From Novosphingobium resinovorum (lineage in GTDB: Bacteria; Pseudomonadota; Alphaproteobacteria; Sphingomonadales; Sphingomonadaceae): a stretch of 64,000 bases of DNA. Below are positions 1 to 8,542 of the stretch, piece after piece. Location: NCBI RefSeq assembly GCF_001742225.1, contig NZ_CP017076.1, positions 620,001-684,000 of the forward strand. The letters run 5' to 3'. Numbering within the stretch: the stretch's first letter is position 1; each line of letters opens with the position of its first letter. The position numbers and the translations under genes were made by a program. The notes under the pieces are model-generated. The model saw only the letters and a list, made by a program, of their open reading frames with translations. It was not told the origin of the DNA and made no database searches.

Positions 1-2
1 GC

Positions 3-770
3 GAGTACCCCAGCGGCGGCCCGCTGCCGCACCTGCTCGACGTCTGGAAGGCAGGCGCCCCGCACCTCGATTTCCTGGCGCCCGACATCTACTTCCCGAA
101 CTTCGTGGAGATCGTGAACGGGTACAAACGGCCGGACAACGTGCTGTTCATTCCGGAGGCGCATAACTCCGACAATCCCATCGCCCCGGCGAACGCGTTC
201 TATGCCATCGGCCAGCTCGACGCGATCGGCTTCGGCCCGTTCTCGATCGATTCAATCGACGAGAACCCCGGCGCGCTCAAGGATGCCTACGGCGTGCTGC
301 AGCAGCTCAAGCCCTATATCCTCGACGCGCAGGGCACCGATCGTATGGTCGGCTTCAAGCCGCGCCAGCTCTACGACGAAACCCTTGTCGCCGAGCCGGA
401 AACGCGCGACGTCGGGCCCTATCGCTTCACCATCAGCTATGTCGATGCCCCCAAGCCGGGCGCCAATCCCGGGGCGGAGGAGCGCAAGGCCGCCAATGCC
501 GCCGTCGCCGCGGCGGGCGGCATCATCATCCAGACCAGCCCCGAGGAATACCTGATCGCCGGCCAAGGCATCACCGTGACCTTCAAGCCGCGCGCCGACG
601 GCGGAGCCCTTGCAGGGATCGATTCGGCCTGGGAAGGCCACTATGACGCCGCCGGAAAATGGGTGCCCGGCCGCCTGCTCAACGGTGACCAGACTCACCA
701 GGGCCGCCATATCCGGCTGTTCCCGGGCCAATGGCAAATCCAGCGGGTGAAGCTCTACACCTACAAGTAA
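3..770 (+). CDS. GH35/DUF5597-type beta-galactosidase, C-terminal part (5' truncated by window)
   Basis: The reading frame is open from the left edge, so the start and most of the catalytic domain lie outside the window. The visible 255 residues include a (beta/alpha)-barrel end with FIPEAHNSDN and a GFGPFSIDSI segment, followed by a beta-rich tail (TVTFKPR, AWEGHYDAAGKWVPGRLLNGDQ). This pattern fits the DUF5597 C-terminal domain found in GH35 beta-galactosidases of Gram-negative polysaccharide loci. The Glu in FIPEAH is a plausible catalytic residue, though I cannot align it. It is followed by two operator-like palindromes and a TonB receptor gene, so it probably removes galactose from side chains of a plant polysaccharide such as xyloglucan (inference). 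Family assignment is moderately sure; substrate is not. Confidence 0.8.
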   Translation, partial: EYPSGGPLPHLLDVWKAGAPHLDFLAPDIYFPNFVEIVNGYKRPDNVLFIPEAHNSDNPIAPANAFYAIGQLDAIGFGPFSIDSIDENPGALKDAYGVLQQLKPYILDAQGTDRMVGFKPRQLYDETLVAEPETRDVGPYRFTISYVDAPKPGANPGAEERKAANAAVAAAGGIIIQTSPEEYLIAGQGITVTFKPRADGGALAGIDSAWEGHYDAAGKWVPGRLLNGDQTHQGRHIRLFPGQWQIQRVKLYTYK

Positions 771-771
771 A

Positions 772-836
772 GATACCGCTATCATTGTTCTTGACGGCAG
801 TCGGCCACAGGAATATGTAAAAATGATAGCGCTAGC
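772..836. promoter_or_regulatory. Pair of LacI-type operator candidates
   Basis: GATACCGCTATC (772-783) and GATAGCGCTAGC (825-836) are each one base from the perfect palindrome GATAGCGCTATC, which is present upstream of the GH43 gene at 6263-6274. Their centres are 53 bp apart, close to five helical turns. A central CG inside an even palindrome is typical of LacI-family operators, and the sites resemble the xyl-box described in Xanthomonas. They lie between the GH35-like stop and the TonB receptor start. No LacI gene is in the window. Confidence 0.6.
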
Positions 837-903
837 AACGACAGCGCTTCCTGCGAGCCACTAAGCAGAGGGCAGCAGGCGCTTGGGAGGGAGTTCAGAT
901 ATC

Positions 904-3786
904 ATGCGACCCAATTTCGTGACCGTCCGTGCCGTTCTTCTGGGCGCTGCCGCGCTCACCCCGTTCGTCGGCACTGCCGCGCAGGCGCAGGACGCCGCGG
1001 CAACGCAGGCACAGACCACCAGTGAATCCGTGGACGATTCCGGCGCCACTGCCCCTGACATCATCGTCACCGGCATCCGCGGCTCGCTGCAGAGCGCGAC
1101 CAACGCCAAGCGCGACGCGGTGACCTTCGGCGACAGCATCTTCGCCGAGGACATCGGCAAGCTGCCCGCCACCAACCTCGCCGAAACGCTCAACCGCATG
1201 CCCGGCGTGCGCCTCAACCGCGACATCAACGGCGAAGGCACCCAAGTCGCCATCCGCGGCCTCGGCCCCAGCTTCACGCGCGTGCTGCTGAACGGCTCGC
1301 AGCTGCAGGTGGCGTCCGATGGCGGCACCAACGGCGGCAGCGCCAACCGCGAAGTCGACCTCGACTTCTTCCCTTCGGAACTGTTCACCCGTCTCGACCT
1401 CGCCAAGAGCCCGTCGCCCTCGACGCTCGAAGGCGGCATTGCCGGCACCGTGAACCTGCGCAATGCGCGGCCCTTCGACAAGGAAGGCACCCACGTCACG
1501 GTGGTGGCGCAGGGCCAGTACACCGACACCAACGACAAGTTCAGCCCGCGCGGCGCGATCGTGGCGAGCCACACCACCGACACTTTCGGCATCCTCGTCG
1601 GCGTTGCCGGCGTGAAGACCAAGACCCGCGTGAAGGGCTTCGAGTCGGTCGGCTGGACCGATGGCAACCTGCCTTGCGGCACCGACTGCACTGACGAAGG
1701 CGGCAACAACTTCTCGTGGGCTTCGGTCGTTCCCGCCAATGCGGGCCACGGCCTCACCCCCGGCGCTCCCGTCGATGTGGTGGCCACCTCCGGCCTGACC
1801 GCCGACCAGCTCAGCACCGCGCTGATCCCGCGCCTCGGCCGCCAGAGCCTGACCGAAGGCACCCGTTCGCGCGTGTCGGCCCTCGCGTCGCTCGAATGGC
1901 GCCCCAGCGACGAGCTGCATTTCGCGCTCGACGGCCTCTGGGCCAAGTCGCAGCGCAACTACAGCAAGGTCAACATGAACTGGCAGGTCCGCAACTCGGG
2001 CCCCGGCACCAGCGCGCAGTCGACCGGCGGCATGATCCCGATCGACCTGACAGTGGATGACAACAACGTCGTCACCAGCGGCACGTTCGCCAACTCGTCG
2101 TTCTTCCTCGAAGCCAGCCTGTTCAAGCAGACCACCAAGTTCTGGAACATCAACCCCAGCGTGACCTGGCAGCCGACTGACGATCTCAAGATCGAGGCCA
2201 GCGCGAACTATTCGAAGAGCAGCTTCTTCCGCGAACAGCCGACCTGGGCCTTCCAGACTACTCCGCAGTCAGGCGTAGACGTCTATTACGACAACACGAG
2301 CGGTTCCTATCCGTCGATCACCAGCAACATCGACCTGAACGACCCCGACAGCGGCACCTGGCAATGGTATCGCCAGAACATCCAGCTCGTTCGCCGCAAG
2401 ACCGAGACCAAGGGCGCGCACCTCGACGTCACGTACGGTGACGACATGTTCAACGTAAAGGTCGGCGCGGCCTATGACCGTGCGACCCGCTCGATCCGCG
2501 CCTACGACAACAGCACCGCTTACCAGCTGTCGGTCTGCGGCACCGGCTGCACCGGCAACACCGGTTCGATCACAACCGGCGAAATCTCGCAGTACCTGAA
2601 CAGCTCGTCGGTCGCTGGCTTCATCGTGCCGAATTTCGACGCGATCAAGAGCGCGACCAACTACGCCAGCTATCGCGACAGCGCACCTGAAACGCGCGGG
2701 GCCGTGACTGGCGGCGCGACCGGCGACATGGACGAAGAGGTCATGGGCGCCTACTTCGAGCTGAACGGCGTGACCTCGATCGCCGGCCGCGACCTGCACA
2801 TCAACGCTGGCATGCGTTATGCGCACACCAACCAGATCGTCACCGGGCCGAGCCAGGTCGGCACCTCGATCATCGACATCACCTCCAAGTCGAAGTACGA
2901 GAACTTCCTGCCCTCGATCAACCTGACCTACGACCTGGCGAACAACATCAAGCTGCGCGCATCCGCGTCGCGGACGATGACCCGCCCGGATGCCGGCCAG
3001 ATCCTGCCGGGCATCACCTTCTCCGATCCGTCGGCGCTGACGGCGACGGCGGGGAACCCGGACCTGAAGCCCTACACGTCCGACAACTACGATATCGGCG
3101 GTGAACTCTACACCGGCGGCATCGGCTACATCGGCCTGTCTGCATTCATGAAGAACATCCAGGGCTTCACCGTCACCACCTCGGACGAAGTCACCTTCGG
3201 TTCGCTCAACATCCCCTTCGACAGCCTGCTCTCGACGCAGCAGAACGCTCTGAATGATCGTTCGGCCGCCACCGGCATCGCCGTCAACAACCTGCCGATC
3301 ACGGTCAACCGCCCGGTCAACCTGAGCGACCTGAAGATCAAGGGTCTGGAAGCCACCTGGGTCCAGCCGCTCGACTTCCTGATCAAGGGCCTCGGCTTCT
3401 CGGCCAACGGCACGTACCTGAAGCAGTCCTCGTCCTCAGGCCTCGTCGCCACCGGCGTGTCGAAGTACTCGTACAACCTCCAGGGCTTCTACGAGAACAA
3501 CGGCCTGTCGATCAGCGTGAACTACGTCTGGAACGACAAGTCTATCGCCGTGAACAAGCCGCAGAACGGCATCGCCAACGCTTCGCTGCGCAACGACGCG
3601 CGCGGCCAGCTGGACATGTCGGCGGGTTACCAGCTGCCGTTCCTCAACGACGGCGTGCGCCTGACGCTCGATGTGCTGAACATCACTAACGAAGTGATCC
3701 GCACCACCTTCGAATACTCGAACGCGGCTTATTCGGTCTACAAGCCGGGCCGTCAGGTACTGGCCGGTATCAGGGCCAACTTCTGA
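904..3786 (+). CDS. TonB-dependent receptor (carbohydrate-locus type)
   Basis: This 960-residue protein is an outer-membrane, TonB-energised transporter, here probably for an oligosaccharide. It has a signal peptide (about residues 1-28, cleavage near AQAQ-D), a TonB-box-like DIIVTGIR, a plug domain (LPATNLAETLNRMPGV, then VAIRGLGPSFTRVLLNG) and a long beta-barrel ending in a terminal Phe (GIRANF). I chose ATG 904 rather than the upstream TTG at 883 because GGGAGGGAG sits just before it and the signal peptide then starts cleanly. It lies in an operon-like order between the GH35 fragment and an SGNH esterase, behind two operator-like palindromes. Substrate is inferred from neighbours only. Confidence 0.93.
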   Translation: MRPNFVTVRAVLLGAAALTPFVGTAAQAQDAAATQAQTTSESVDDSGATAPDIIVTGIRGSLQSATNAKRDAVTFGDSIFAEDIGKLPATNLAETLNRMPGVRLNRDINGEGTQVAIRGLGPSFTRVLLNGSQLQVASDGGTNGGSANREVDLDFFPSELFTRLDLAKSPSPSTLEGGIAGTVNLRNARPFDKEGTHVTVVAQGQYTDTNDKFSPRGAIVASHTTDTFGILVGVAGVKTKTRVKGFESVGWTDGNLPCGTDCTDEGGNNFSWASVVPANAGHGLTPGAPVDVVATSGLTADQLSTALIPRLGRQSLTEGTRSRVSALASLEWRPSDELHFALDGLWAKSQRNYSKVNMNWQVRNSGPGTSAQSTGGMIPIDLTVDDNNVVTSGTFANSSFFLEASLFKQTTKFWNINPSVTWQPTDDLKIEASANYSKSSFFREQPTWAFQTTPQSGVDVYYDNTSGSYPSITSNIDLNDPDSGTWQWYRQNIQLVRRKTETKGAHLDVTYGDDMFNVKVGAAYDRATRSIRAYDNSTAYQLSVCGTGCTGNTGSITTGEISQYLNSSSVAGFIVPNFDAIKSATNYASYRDSAPETRGAVTGGATGDMDEEVMGAYFELNGVTSIAGRDLHINAGMRYAHTNQIVTGPSQVGTSIIDITSKSKYENFLPSINLTYDLANNIKLRASASRTMTRPDAGQILPGITFSDPSALTATAGNPDLKPYTSDNYDIGGELYTGGIGYIGLSAFMKNIQGFTVTTSDEVTFGSLNIPFDSLLSTQQNALNDRSAATGIAVNNLPITVNRPVNLSDLKIKGLEATWVQPLDFLIKGLGFSANGTYLKQSSSSGLVATGVSKYSYNLQGFYENNGLSISVNYVWNDKSIAVNKPQNGIANASLRNDARGQLDMSAGYQLPFLNDGVRLTLDVLNITNEVIRTTFEYSNAAYSVYKPGRQVLAGIRANF

Positions 3787-3808
3787 TTTCCTCCCTACCC
3801 TACCCACT

Positions 3809-3839
3809 GAGCCGGCCTTTGTGCCGGCTCTTTCTTTTT
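3809..3839 (+). terminator. Rho-independent terminator after the TonB receptor
   Basis: A perfect 8-bp stem, GAGCCGGC (3809-3816) and GCCGGCTC (3823-3830), with a 6-nt loop is followed by TTTCTTTTT. It lies 22 bp after the receptor stop and 18 bp before the SGNH esterase start, so esterase expression needs read-through or its own promoter. Confidence 0.85.
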
Positions 3840-3856
3840 CGGGAGACTTCGTTTTC

Positions 3857-5098
3857 ATGGCAGACATGCTGCACCCAGCCGCTTTCGCCGCCACTCTAAC
3901 CGCCGCGCTCGCACTCGCCGCGCCGCTTCCCGTCATGGCTGCACCTGCAGCCACGCAATGCCCATGGACCGCCGCATGGGGTTCTTCGCAGATGCCGGTG
4001 AACGGTGACGACCGCCTGCCCGAAGCCGCCCGCCGCGACGTTACCCTGCGCCAGATCGTGCGCCCATCGATCGCCGGAAGCGAGTTGCGCATCCGTCTCT
4101 CCAACGCCTTCGGCGAGGCGCCGCTGGTCATCGAAAGCGCCAGGCTGGCGCGCGCGGCTTCCCCGCAGCACCCCGCACTCACCGCCGGTTCCTCTGTGCC
4201 GCTGCGCTTCGCGGGCAAGGAGCGGGTGGTCGTCCCCGCAGGCGCCGACTGGCTCTCCGATCCCGTCCGCATGCCCGTCGCCGCATTCGACGATCTCGCC
4301 GTGTCGCTGCACTTCGCGGCGCTGCCGGTGCAGCAGACCGGCCACCCGGGGTCACGCGCCACCTCGTACTGGCTGAGCGGCGACCGGACGAGCGATACCG
4401 CCTTCGCGGGCGCGGCGACGACCGATCACTGGTATATGCTCTCCGGCGTCGAGATGCGCCGCTGCGGCGCCAGCGCCATCGTCGCTCTCGGGGATTCGAT
4501 CACTGACGGGCGCGGCTCCACCACCAACGGCAACGATCGCTGGACCGACGTTTTGGCCCGCCGCCTTTCAGGAAAGAGCGCGGTGGTGAACCAGGGCATT
4601 GGCGGCAACCGCGTGCTGCTCGACGGCACCGGCCCGAACGCGGTGGCGCGCTTCGATCGCGACGTGCTCTCGGTGCACGGCGTCACCGACCTGATCGTGC
4701 TGGAGGGCATCAACGACATCGGCATGCTGACCCGCGACGCGCCTGCCACCCCCGAGGTCCACGCCGCGCTCGTGGCCGGGGTCACCGCCGCCTACCGGCA
4801 GATCGTGGAGCGTGCGCATGCGCGAGGGATCAAGGTCTACGGCGGCACCTTGCTGCCGTTCATGGGCATGGAGTACTACCATCCCGCCGCCGCCAGCGAG
4901 GCCGATCGGCAGGCGATCAACGCCTGGATTCGCACGCCCGGCCACTTCGACGCGGTGATCGACTTCGACGCGGCGATGCGCGATCCTGCGCGTCCCGATC
5001 ACCTGAACCCGGCCTACGATGGCGGCGATGCAATCCATCCCAACCCTGCCGGCTACAAGGCCATGGGCGAGGCCGTCTCCTTGCAGCTGCTGAAATGA
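3857..5098 (+). CDS. Secreted SGNH/GDSL-family esterase
   Basis: A 413-residue predicted secreted hydrolase. The N-terminus (to about PVMAAPA, residue 29) is a signal peptide. The four SGNH blocks are visible: GDSITDG with nucleophile Ser214, GIGGNR with the oxyanion Gly, GINDIG with the Asn, and DAIHPNPAGY giving Asp391 and His394. A beta-rich domain of some 180 residues precedes the catalytic part, as in many carbohydrate esterases. ATG 3857 follows GGGAGA; the longer frame would begin with a GTG inside a terminator hairpin. In this context it probably removes acetyl groups from a plant glycan (inference); a lipase-like role cannot be excluded. Confidence 0.9.
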   Translation: MADMLHPAAFAATLTAALALAAPLPVMAAPAATQCPWTAAWGSSQMPVNGDDRLPEAARRDVTLRQIVRPSIAGSELRIRLSNAFGEAPLVIESARLARAASPQHPALTAGSSVPLRFAGKERVVVPAGADWLSDPVRMPVAAFDDLAVSLHFAALPVQQTGHPGSRATSYWLSGDRTSDTAFAGAATTDHWYMLSGVEMRRCGASAIVALGDSITDGRGSTTNGNDRWTDVLARRLSGKSAVVNQGIGGNRVLLDGTGPNAVARFDRDVLSVHGVTDLIVLEGINDIGMLTRDAPATPEVHAALVAGVTAAYRQIVERAHARGIKVYGGTLLPFMGMEYYHPAAASEADRQAINAWIRTPGHFDAVIDFDAAMRDPARPDHLNPAYDGGDAIHPNPAGYKAMGEAVSLQLLK

Positions 5099-5100
5099 AG

Positions 5101-5129
5101 AAGGGGCGCCGACCGGGCGCCCCTTTCGT
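5101..5129. terminator. Bidirectional terminator between convergent genes
   Basis: A perfect 10-bp stem, AAGGGGCGCC (5101-5110) and GGCGCCCCTT (5116-5125), with a 5-nt loop and T-rich tails on both strands. It separates the convergent SGNH esterase and GH43 genes. Confidence 0.85.
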
Positions 5130-5130
5130 T

Positions 5131-6231
5131 TTACCGCCGGATCATCGGGTCGATCGTCCTGATCGTCCCGTCGGCGTTGTAATACAGCTCGGTCACCTTC
5201 ACGTTACGCAGGCGGGTCTGCCCCGATAGCTGCGTGTCGGCATAGAACAGCCACCAGCGCCCGTCCCACTGCACGATCGAGTGGTGCGTCGTCCACCCCT
5301 CCACCGGCTCGAGGATGCGGCCTTTGTAGGTGAACGGCCCATAAGGCGAATCGCCGATCCCGTAGGCCAGGAAATGCGTATCGCCGGTTGAGTAGCTGAA
5401 GTAGTACTTGCCCTTGTACTTATGCATCCAAGCCGCTTCGAAGAAGCGCCTGTCGTGGTCGCCGCCCAGCAGCAGCTTGCCCTTCTCGTCAACGATGTGC
5501 AGTTCGCGGGGGCTTTCCGCGAATTCCAGCATGTCCTTGCTCATGCGCGCGACACGCGGCAGCAGCGCGGGCTTGTCATCGGCCTGAAGGTCGGTCTTCG
5601 AGCCGTTGGGATCGTACTTGCCGTCGACATTGCGCTGAAGCTGGCCGCCCCAGATACCGCCGAAATACATGTAGCTCTCGCCGTCTTCGTCGGTGAACAC
5701 CGCCGGGTCGATGGAGTAGCTGCCCTTGATCGGCTCCGGCTGCGCCTTGAACGGCCCGGTCGGGCTCTTGGAGGTGGCGACGCCGATGCGGAAGGCGCCC
5801 GCCTTGTCCTTGGCCGGGAAGTACAAGTAATACGTGCCGTTACGGAATGCCGCATCCGGCGCCCACATCTGCTTCTCGGCCCAGGGCACGTCCTTTACGT
5901 CGAGCGCCACCGGGCCGAGCGTCACTGGCCCGCCGATCTTGTCCATCGACAGGATGCGATAGTCGCGCATCTCGAAGTGGCTGCCGAGGTCGTCCTCGGG
6001 CGTCGGCCCGTCGACATCATGGCTGGGGTAGACGTAGATCTTGCCGTTCCACACATGCGCGGACGGGTCCGCCGTGTAGATCTCGCTGACGAGCGGCTGC
6101 GAGAGGTACTTCGACTTGTCCGCCTCGACATGCTTCACAGCGTCGTTGGAAGGCGCTTCTTTCGAACAGCCTACGATGGCGATGCACGATGCTAGCGCGA
6201 GCAAAGGCAATAAGCTGAATTTCCTTGGCAT
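5131..6231 (-). CDS. GH43-family glycosidase, lipoprotein
   Basis: A 366-residue glycosidase of the five-bladed beta-propeller GH43 family (beta-xylosidases and alpha-L-arabinofuranosidases). Residues 1-22 form a lipoprotein signal with lipobox IVGC (Cys22). The three family acids are visible: Asp55 (TADPSAHVWNG, general base), Asp175 (SIDPAVFTDEDG, pKa modulator) and Glu265 (RFFEAAWMH, general acid). ATG 6231 has GGGAG upstream; an earlier in-frame start would spoil the lipoprotein signal. The gene is monocistronic, with a perfect operator-like palindrome 32 bp upstream of the start, shared with the divergent-side receptor gene. Substrate (xyloside or arabinoside) is inferred. Confidence 0.92.
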   Translation of the reverse strand: MPRKFSLLPLLALASCIAIVGCSKEAPSNDAVKHVEADKSKYLSQPLVSEIYTADPSAHVWNGKIYVYPSHDVDGPTPEDDLGSHFEMRDYRILSMDKIGGPVTLGPVALDVKDVPWAEKQMWAPDAAFRNGTYYLYFPAKDKAGAFRIGVATSKSPTGPFKAQPEPIKGSYSIDPAVFTDEDGESYMYFGGIWGGQLQRNVDGKYDPNGSKTDLQADDKPALLPRVARMSKDMLEFAESPRELHIVDEKGKLLLGGDHDRRFFEAAWMHKYKGKYYFSYSTGDTHFLAYGIGDSPYGPFTYKGRILEPVEGWTTHHSIVQWDGRWWLFYADTQLSGQTRLRNVKVTELYYNADGTIRTIDPMIRR

Positions 6232-6262
6232 ACGATCTCCCGCAAGATACTTATTACAGCAA

Positions 6263-6274
6263 GATAGCGCTATC
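6263..6274. promoter_or_regulatory. LacI-type operator candidate upstream of GH43 gene
   Basis: GATAGCGCTATC is a perfect 12-bp palindrome. With flanks, 6262-6277 matches 771-786 at 15 of 16 positions. It is 32 bp upstream of the GH43 start codon, consistent with repression of that gene. Confidence 0.6.
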
Positions 6275-6589
6275 ATTTAAAGTTGGGATTTTGCAAGCGT
6301 TTATCGAACATCGTGGAGAATGGAGGCCGTAGACCATAACCGGCTCGACCGCCTTTCCGATAGTCGTAAAAGCGCGAGCCAACTTCCAAAGGTTGCGCTC
6401 CATTGGCGCCTGGCTGGGGATGGCCTCCGTCGTCGATTAATGGGGGCTGGAAAGGCGGCGTCAGGCATCGCTGTGCGGACTCAGCCGGTCGTCGCAACAC
6501 TATTGGACATGCCCAACGGCAAAAAAGGGCTGGCGCCTCGCGTTTCGACCGCAGGCAGAAGACCGTAGATGGCGGCGAGTACCCCGCAG

Positions 6590-6955
6590 TAATCCACTCA
6601 TCTCGGCTACCGGAAACTCTCGTAGTAAATGATCGATGCAGCGCCACCGTCGCGCAGGGCTCAGAAGTTTCCCTTGGCAGCCTCCTGCAGGATCAACTTG
6701 TCCAGCGCCATGTCCGAGATCGCTCGGCGAAGACGCTGGATCTCTTTCTCCACATCCTTCATCCGCCGCGCCTGGTCGGTCTTCAGGCCGCCGTATTCCT
6801 TCCGCCGGCGATAATAGGTCTGCTCGCTGACCGCGATCCGAAGGCAAGCTTCAGCCGTGCTCGCTCCCTGCGCCAGCACAATCTCAACTTCACGCAGCTT
6901 GCCGATAAACTCTTCCGGCTTGTGCTGCCGACCTTCGAAGCCGCTTGACCCGCCA
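6590..6955 (-). pseudogene. Degenerate IS3-family (IS407-like) transposase remnant
   Basis: The right part (6661 to about 6952) reads as an orfA product without a start codon: GFEGRQHKPEEFIGKLREVE, an HTH segment (AQGASTAEACLRIAVSEQTYY) and the leucine-zipper end ALDKLILQEAAKGNF-stop. In the next frame a short orfB start is visible (LLSPARRWRCIDHLLREFPVAEM, about 6590-6680), after which similarity stops. The catalytic DDE domain is absent, so the element is dead. No terminal inverted repeats were found. The sequence between 6280 and 6590 has no recognisable gene. Confidence 0.75.
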
Positions 6956-7140
6956 GGCCCTAATCAGTGAAGTCTCTTAAACTATACCGTGGAATCAGCG
7001 GCGCTCTGCAGGCGGTAGAAACGCTCCTTCCCCAAGGTCGCCCACCGCCTGCAGTCGCCTGAAAAAGCTTTCGGATTTCGAGTTCCTGCCTCTCCAGACG
7101 TTTCATAACTCACCTACTCACAATCCTCCCGCGGCAACCG

Positions 7141-8472
7141 TCAATTCAGGATAGGCAAAGGCGCTGCGGGAACGCCTAAATTTTCACGCAAGGTACTGCC
7201 TTCATATTCAGTGCGGAAAAGACCCCGCCGGCGCAGTTCTGGCAAAATCTTCTCGACGAGGTCATCTAGCGAAATCGTGTTGACTGCGATCATGAAGTTG
7301 AAGCCGTCGCAGGCTCCACCTTCGAACCAGTGCTCGAGTTGATCGACGACGTCGCTAGCCGTACCGATCAGCGTCGAATGCGCATTGGAGGCTGAAGAGC
7401 GGATCAGGACCTGGCGCAAGGTAAGTCCCTCCTTCTTCGCAGCTTCGACGTGATGGCCGCCGCGGCTGATCAACGTTTCCGGCGGTACGTCCGGAAACGG
7501 CGCATCGAGATCGCAACCGCTCAAATCGTAGGACTTCAGCGCGAGCTGGAGCGAGGCCATTGCCGCGCGCAGATCGATCAGGCCTTCGAGCTGTGCCCAT
7601 TTGTCCTGGGCCTCCTGCCTGCTTTCACCCACGACGATCAGCGCTCCGGGCAACACCTTCACGTGATCAGGATCGCGGCCCCAGGCAGCCGCACGGCTGC
7701 GAATGTCGTCACGAAACGACTTGGCTTGTTCGAACGTCGATTGCGCGGTGAAGATCGCTTCGGCGACGCGAGACGCCATGGCGCGCCCTTCGGGCGATTG
7801 GCCCGCCTGGATGAGCAATGGGCGCTCCTGGGGCGACGCCACGCCTTTGAGCGGCCCGCGCACGCGATAATACTTGCCAACATGATTGATGGTTCGGATC
7901 TTGTCGGTATCCTTGTAGATACCGCTTGCCTGATCGCGCAGGTAGGCTCCGACTTCGAGCGCCTCCCACAGCTTCAGCACCACATCGACGAATTCCTCGC
8001 CGCGGGCGTAGCGCTCGACTTGGGGGACAAACGTCTGGTCCGCATATTGTGCGGCGTCATCCGGCGAAAGGCCTGTGACGATATTCCAGCCGACCCGGCC
8101 GCCGCTGATCACGTCCAGCGAGAGCACTTCGCGAGCAACATCATATGGCGGGCGGTACGAGGTCGCAATCGTTCCCGCGAGCCCGAGGTTCCGGGTATGC
8201 TGCGAGATCGCTGACAACAAGGTCATGGGTTCGAGATTGTCGCCTCCGCTGAGGCGACGGAAAACCTCGGGATTTTCCGCATTGCTCGGCGAGGCGGTAT
8301 CGGCGACGAAGAGCATATCGAACTTGGCCGCTTCGAGCTTGCGCGCCAGTTCCACCCAACTGGCGATGCTGGGGCTGAACCCGATGTCTGCCTGGGGGTG
8401 GCGCCAGCCGGCCTGATGGTAGCTGCCACCACAAAAGGCGCCAAGCTTCATTTGTCTTTTTTCCTGGCTCAT
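7141..8472 (-). CDS. FMN-dependent monooxygenase, NtaA/SnaA/DszA family
   Basis: A 443-residue flavin-dependent monooxygenase of the bacterial luciferase superfamily, which uses reduced FMN supplied by a separate reductase. Typical segments are the N-terminal KLGAFCGGSYHQAGWRHP, the VADTASPSNAENPEVFRRLSG loop, DVISGGRVGWNIVTG and GEEFVDVVLKLWE. Members oxidise compounds such as nitrilotriacetate, dibenzothiophene sulfone or long-chain alkanes, so the substrate cannot be read from the sequence. It is the last gene of the minus-strand operon that starts at 13653, 70 bp after the PhyH gene. AGAGGA precedes the ATG. No reductase gene is seen nearby. Confidence 0.92.
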   Translation of the reverse strand: MSQEKRQMKLGAFCGGSYHQAGWRHPQADIGFSPSIASWVELARKLEAAKFDMLFVADTASPSNAENPEVFRRLSGGDNLEPMTLLSAISQHTRNLGLAGTIATSYRPPYDVAREVLSLDVISGGRVGWNIVTGLSPDDAAQYADQTFVPQVERYARGEEFVDVVLKLWEALEVGAYLRDQASGIYKDTDKIRTINHVGKYYRVRGPLKGVASPQERPLLIQAGQSPEGRAMASRVAEAIFTAQSTFEQAKSFRDDIRSRAAAWGRDPDHVKVLPGALIVVGESRQEAQDKWAQLEGLIDLRAAMASLQLALKSYDLSGCDLDAPFPDVPPETLISRGGHHVEAAKKEGLTLRQVLIRSSASNAHSTLIGTASDVVDQLEHWFEGGACDGFNFMIAVNTISLDDLVEKILPELRRRGLFRTEYEGSTLRENLGVPAAPLPILN

Positions 8473-8542
8473 CGCTCTGACATCCTCTTTTTATTACAAT
8501 GCTTTATACGCCATCATGGAGTAGCCTGCATCCGCCTCAGAC

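Noticed and set aside
861..1958. Open frames antisense to the first TonB receptor
   Set aside because: Shadows of the receptor gene without motifs or ribosome-binding sites.
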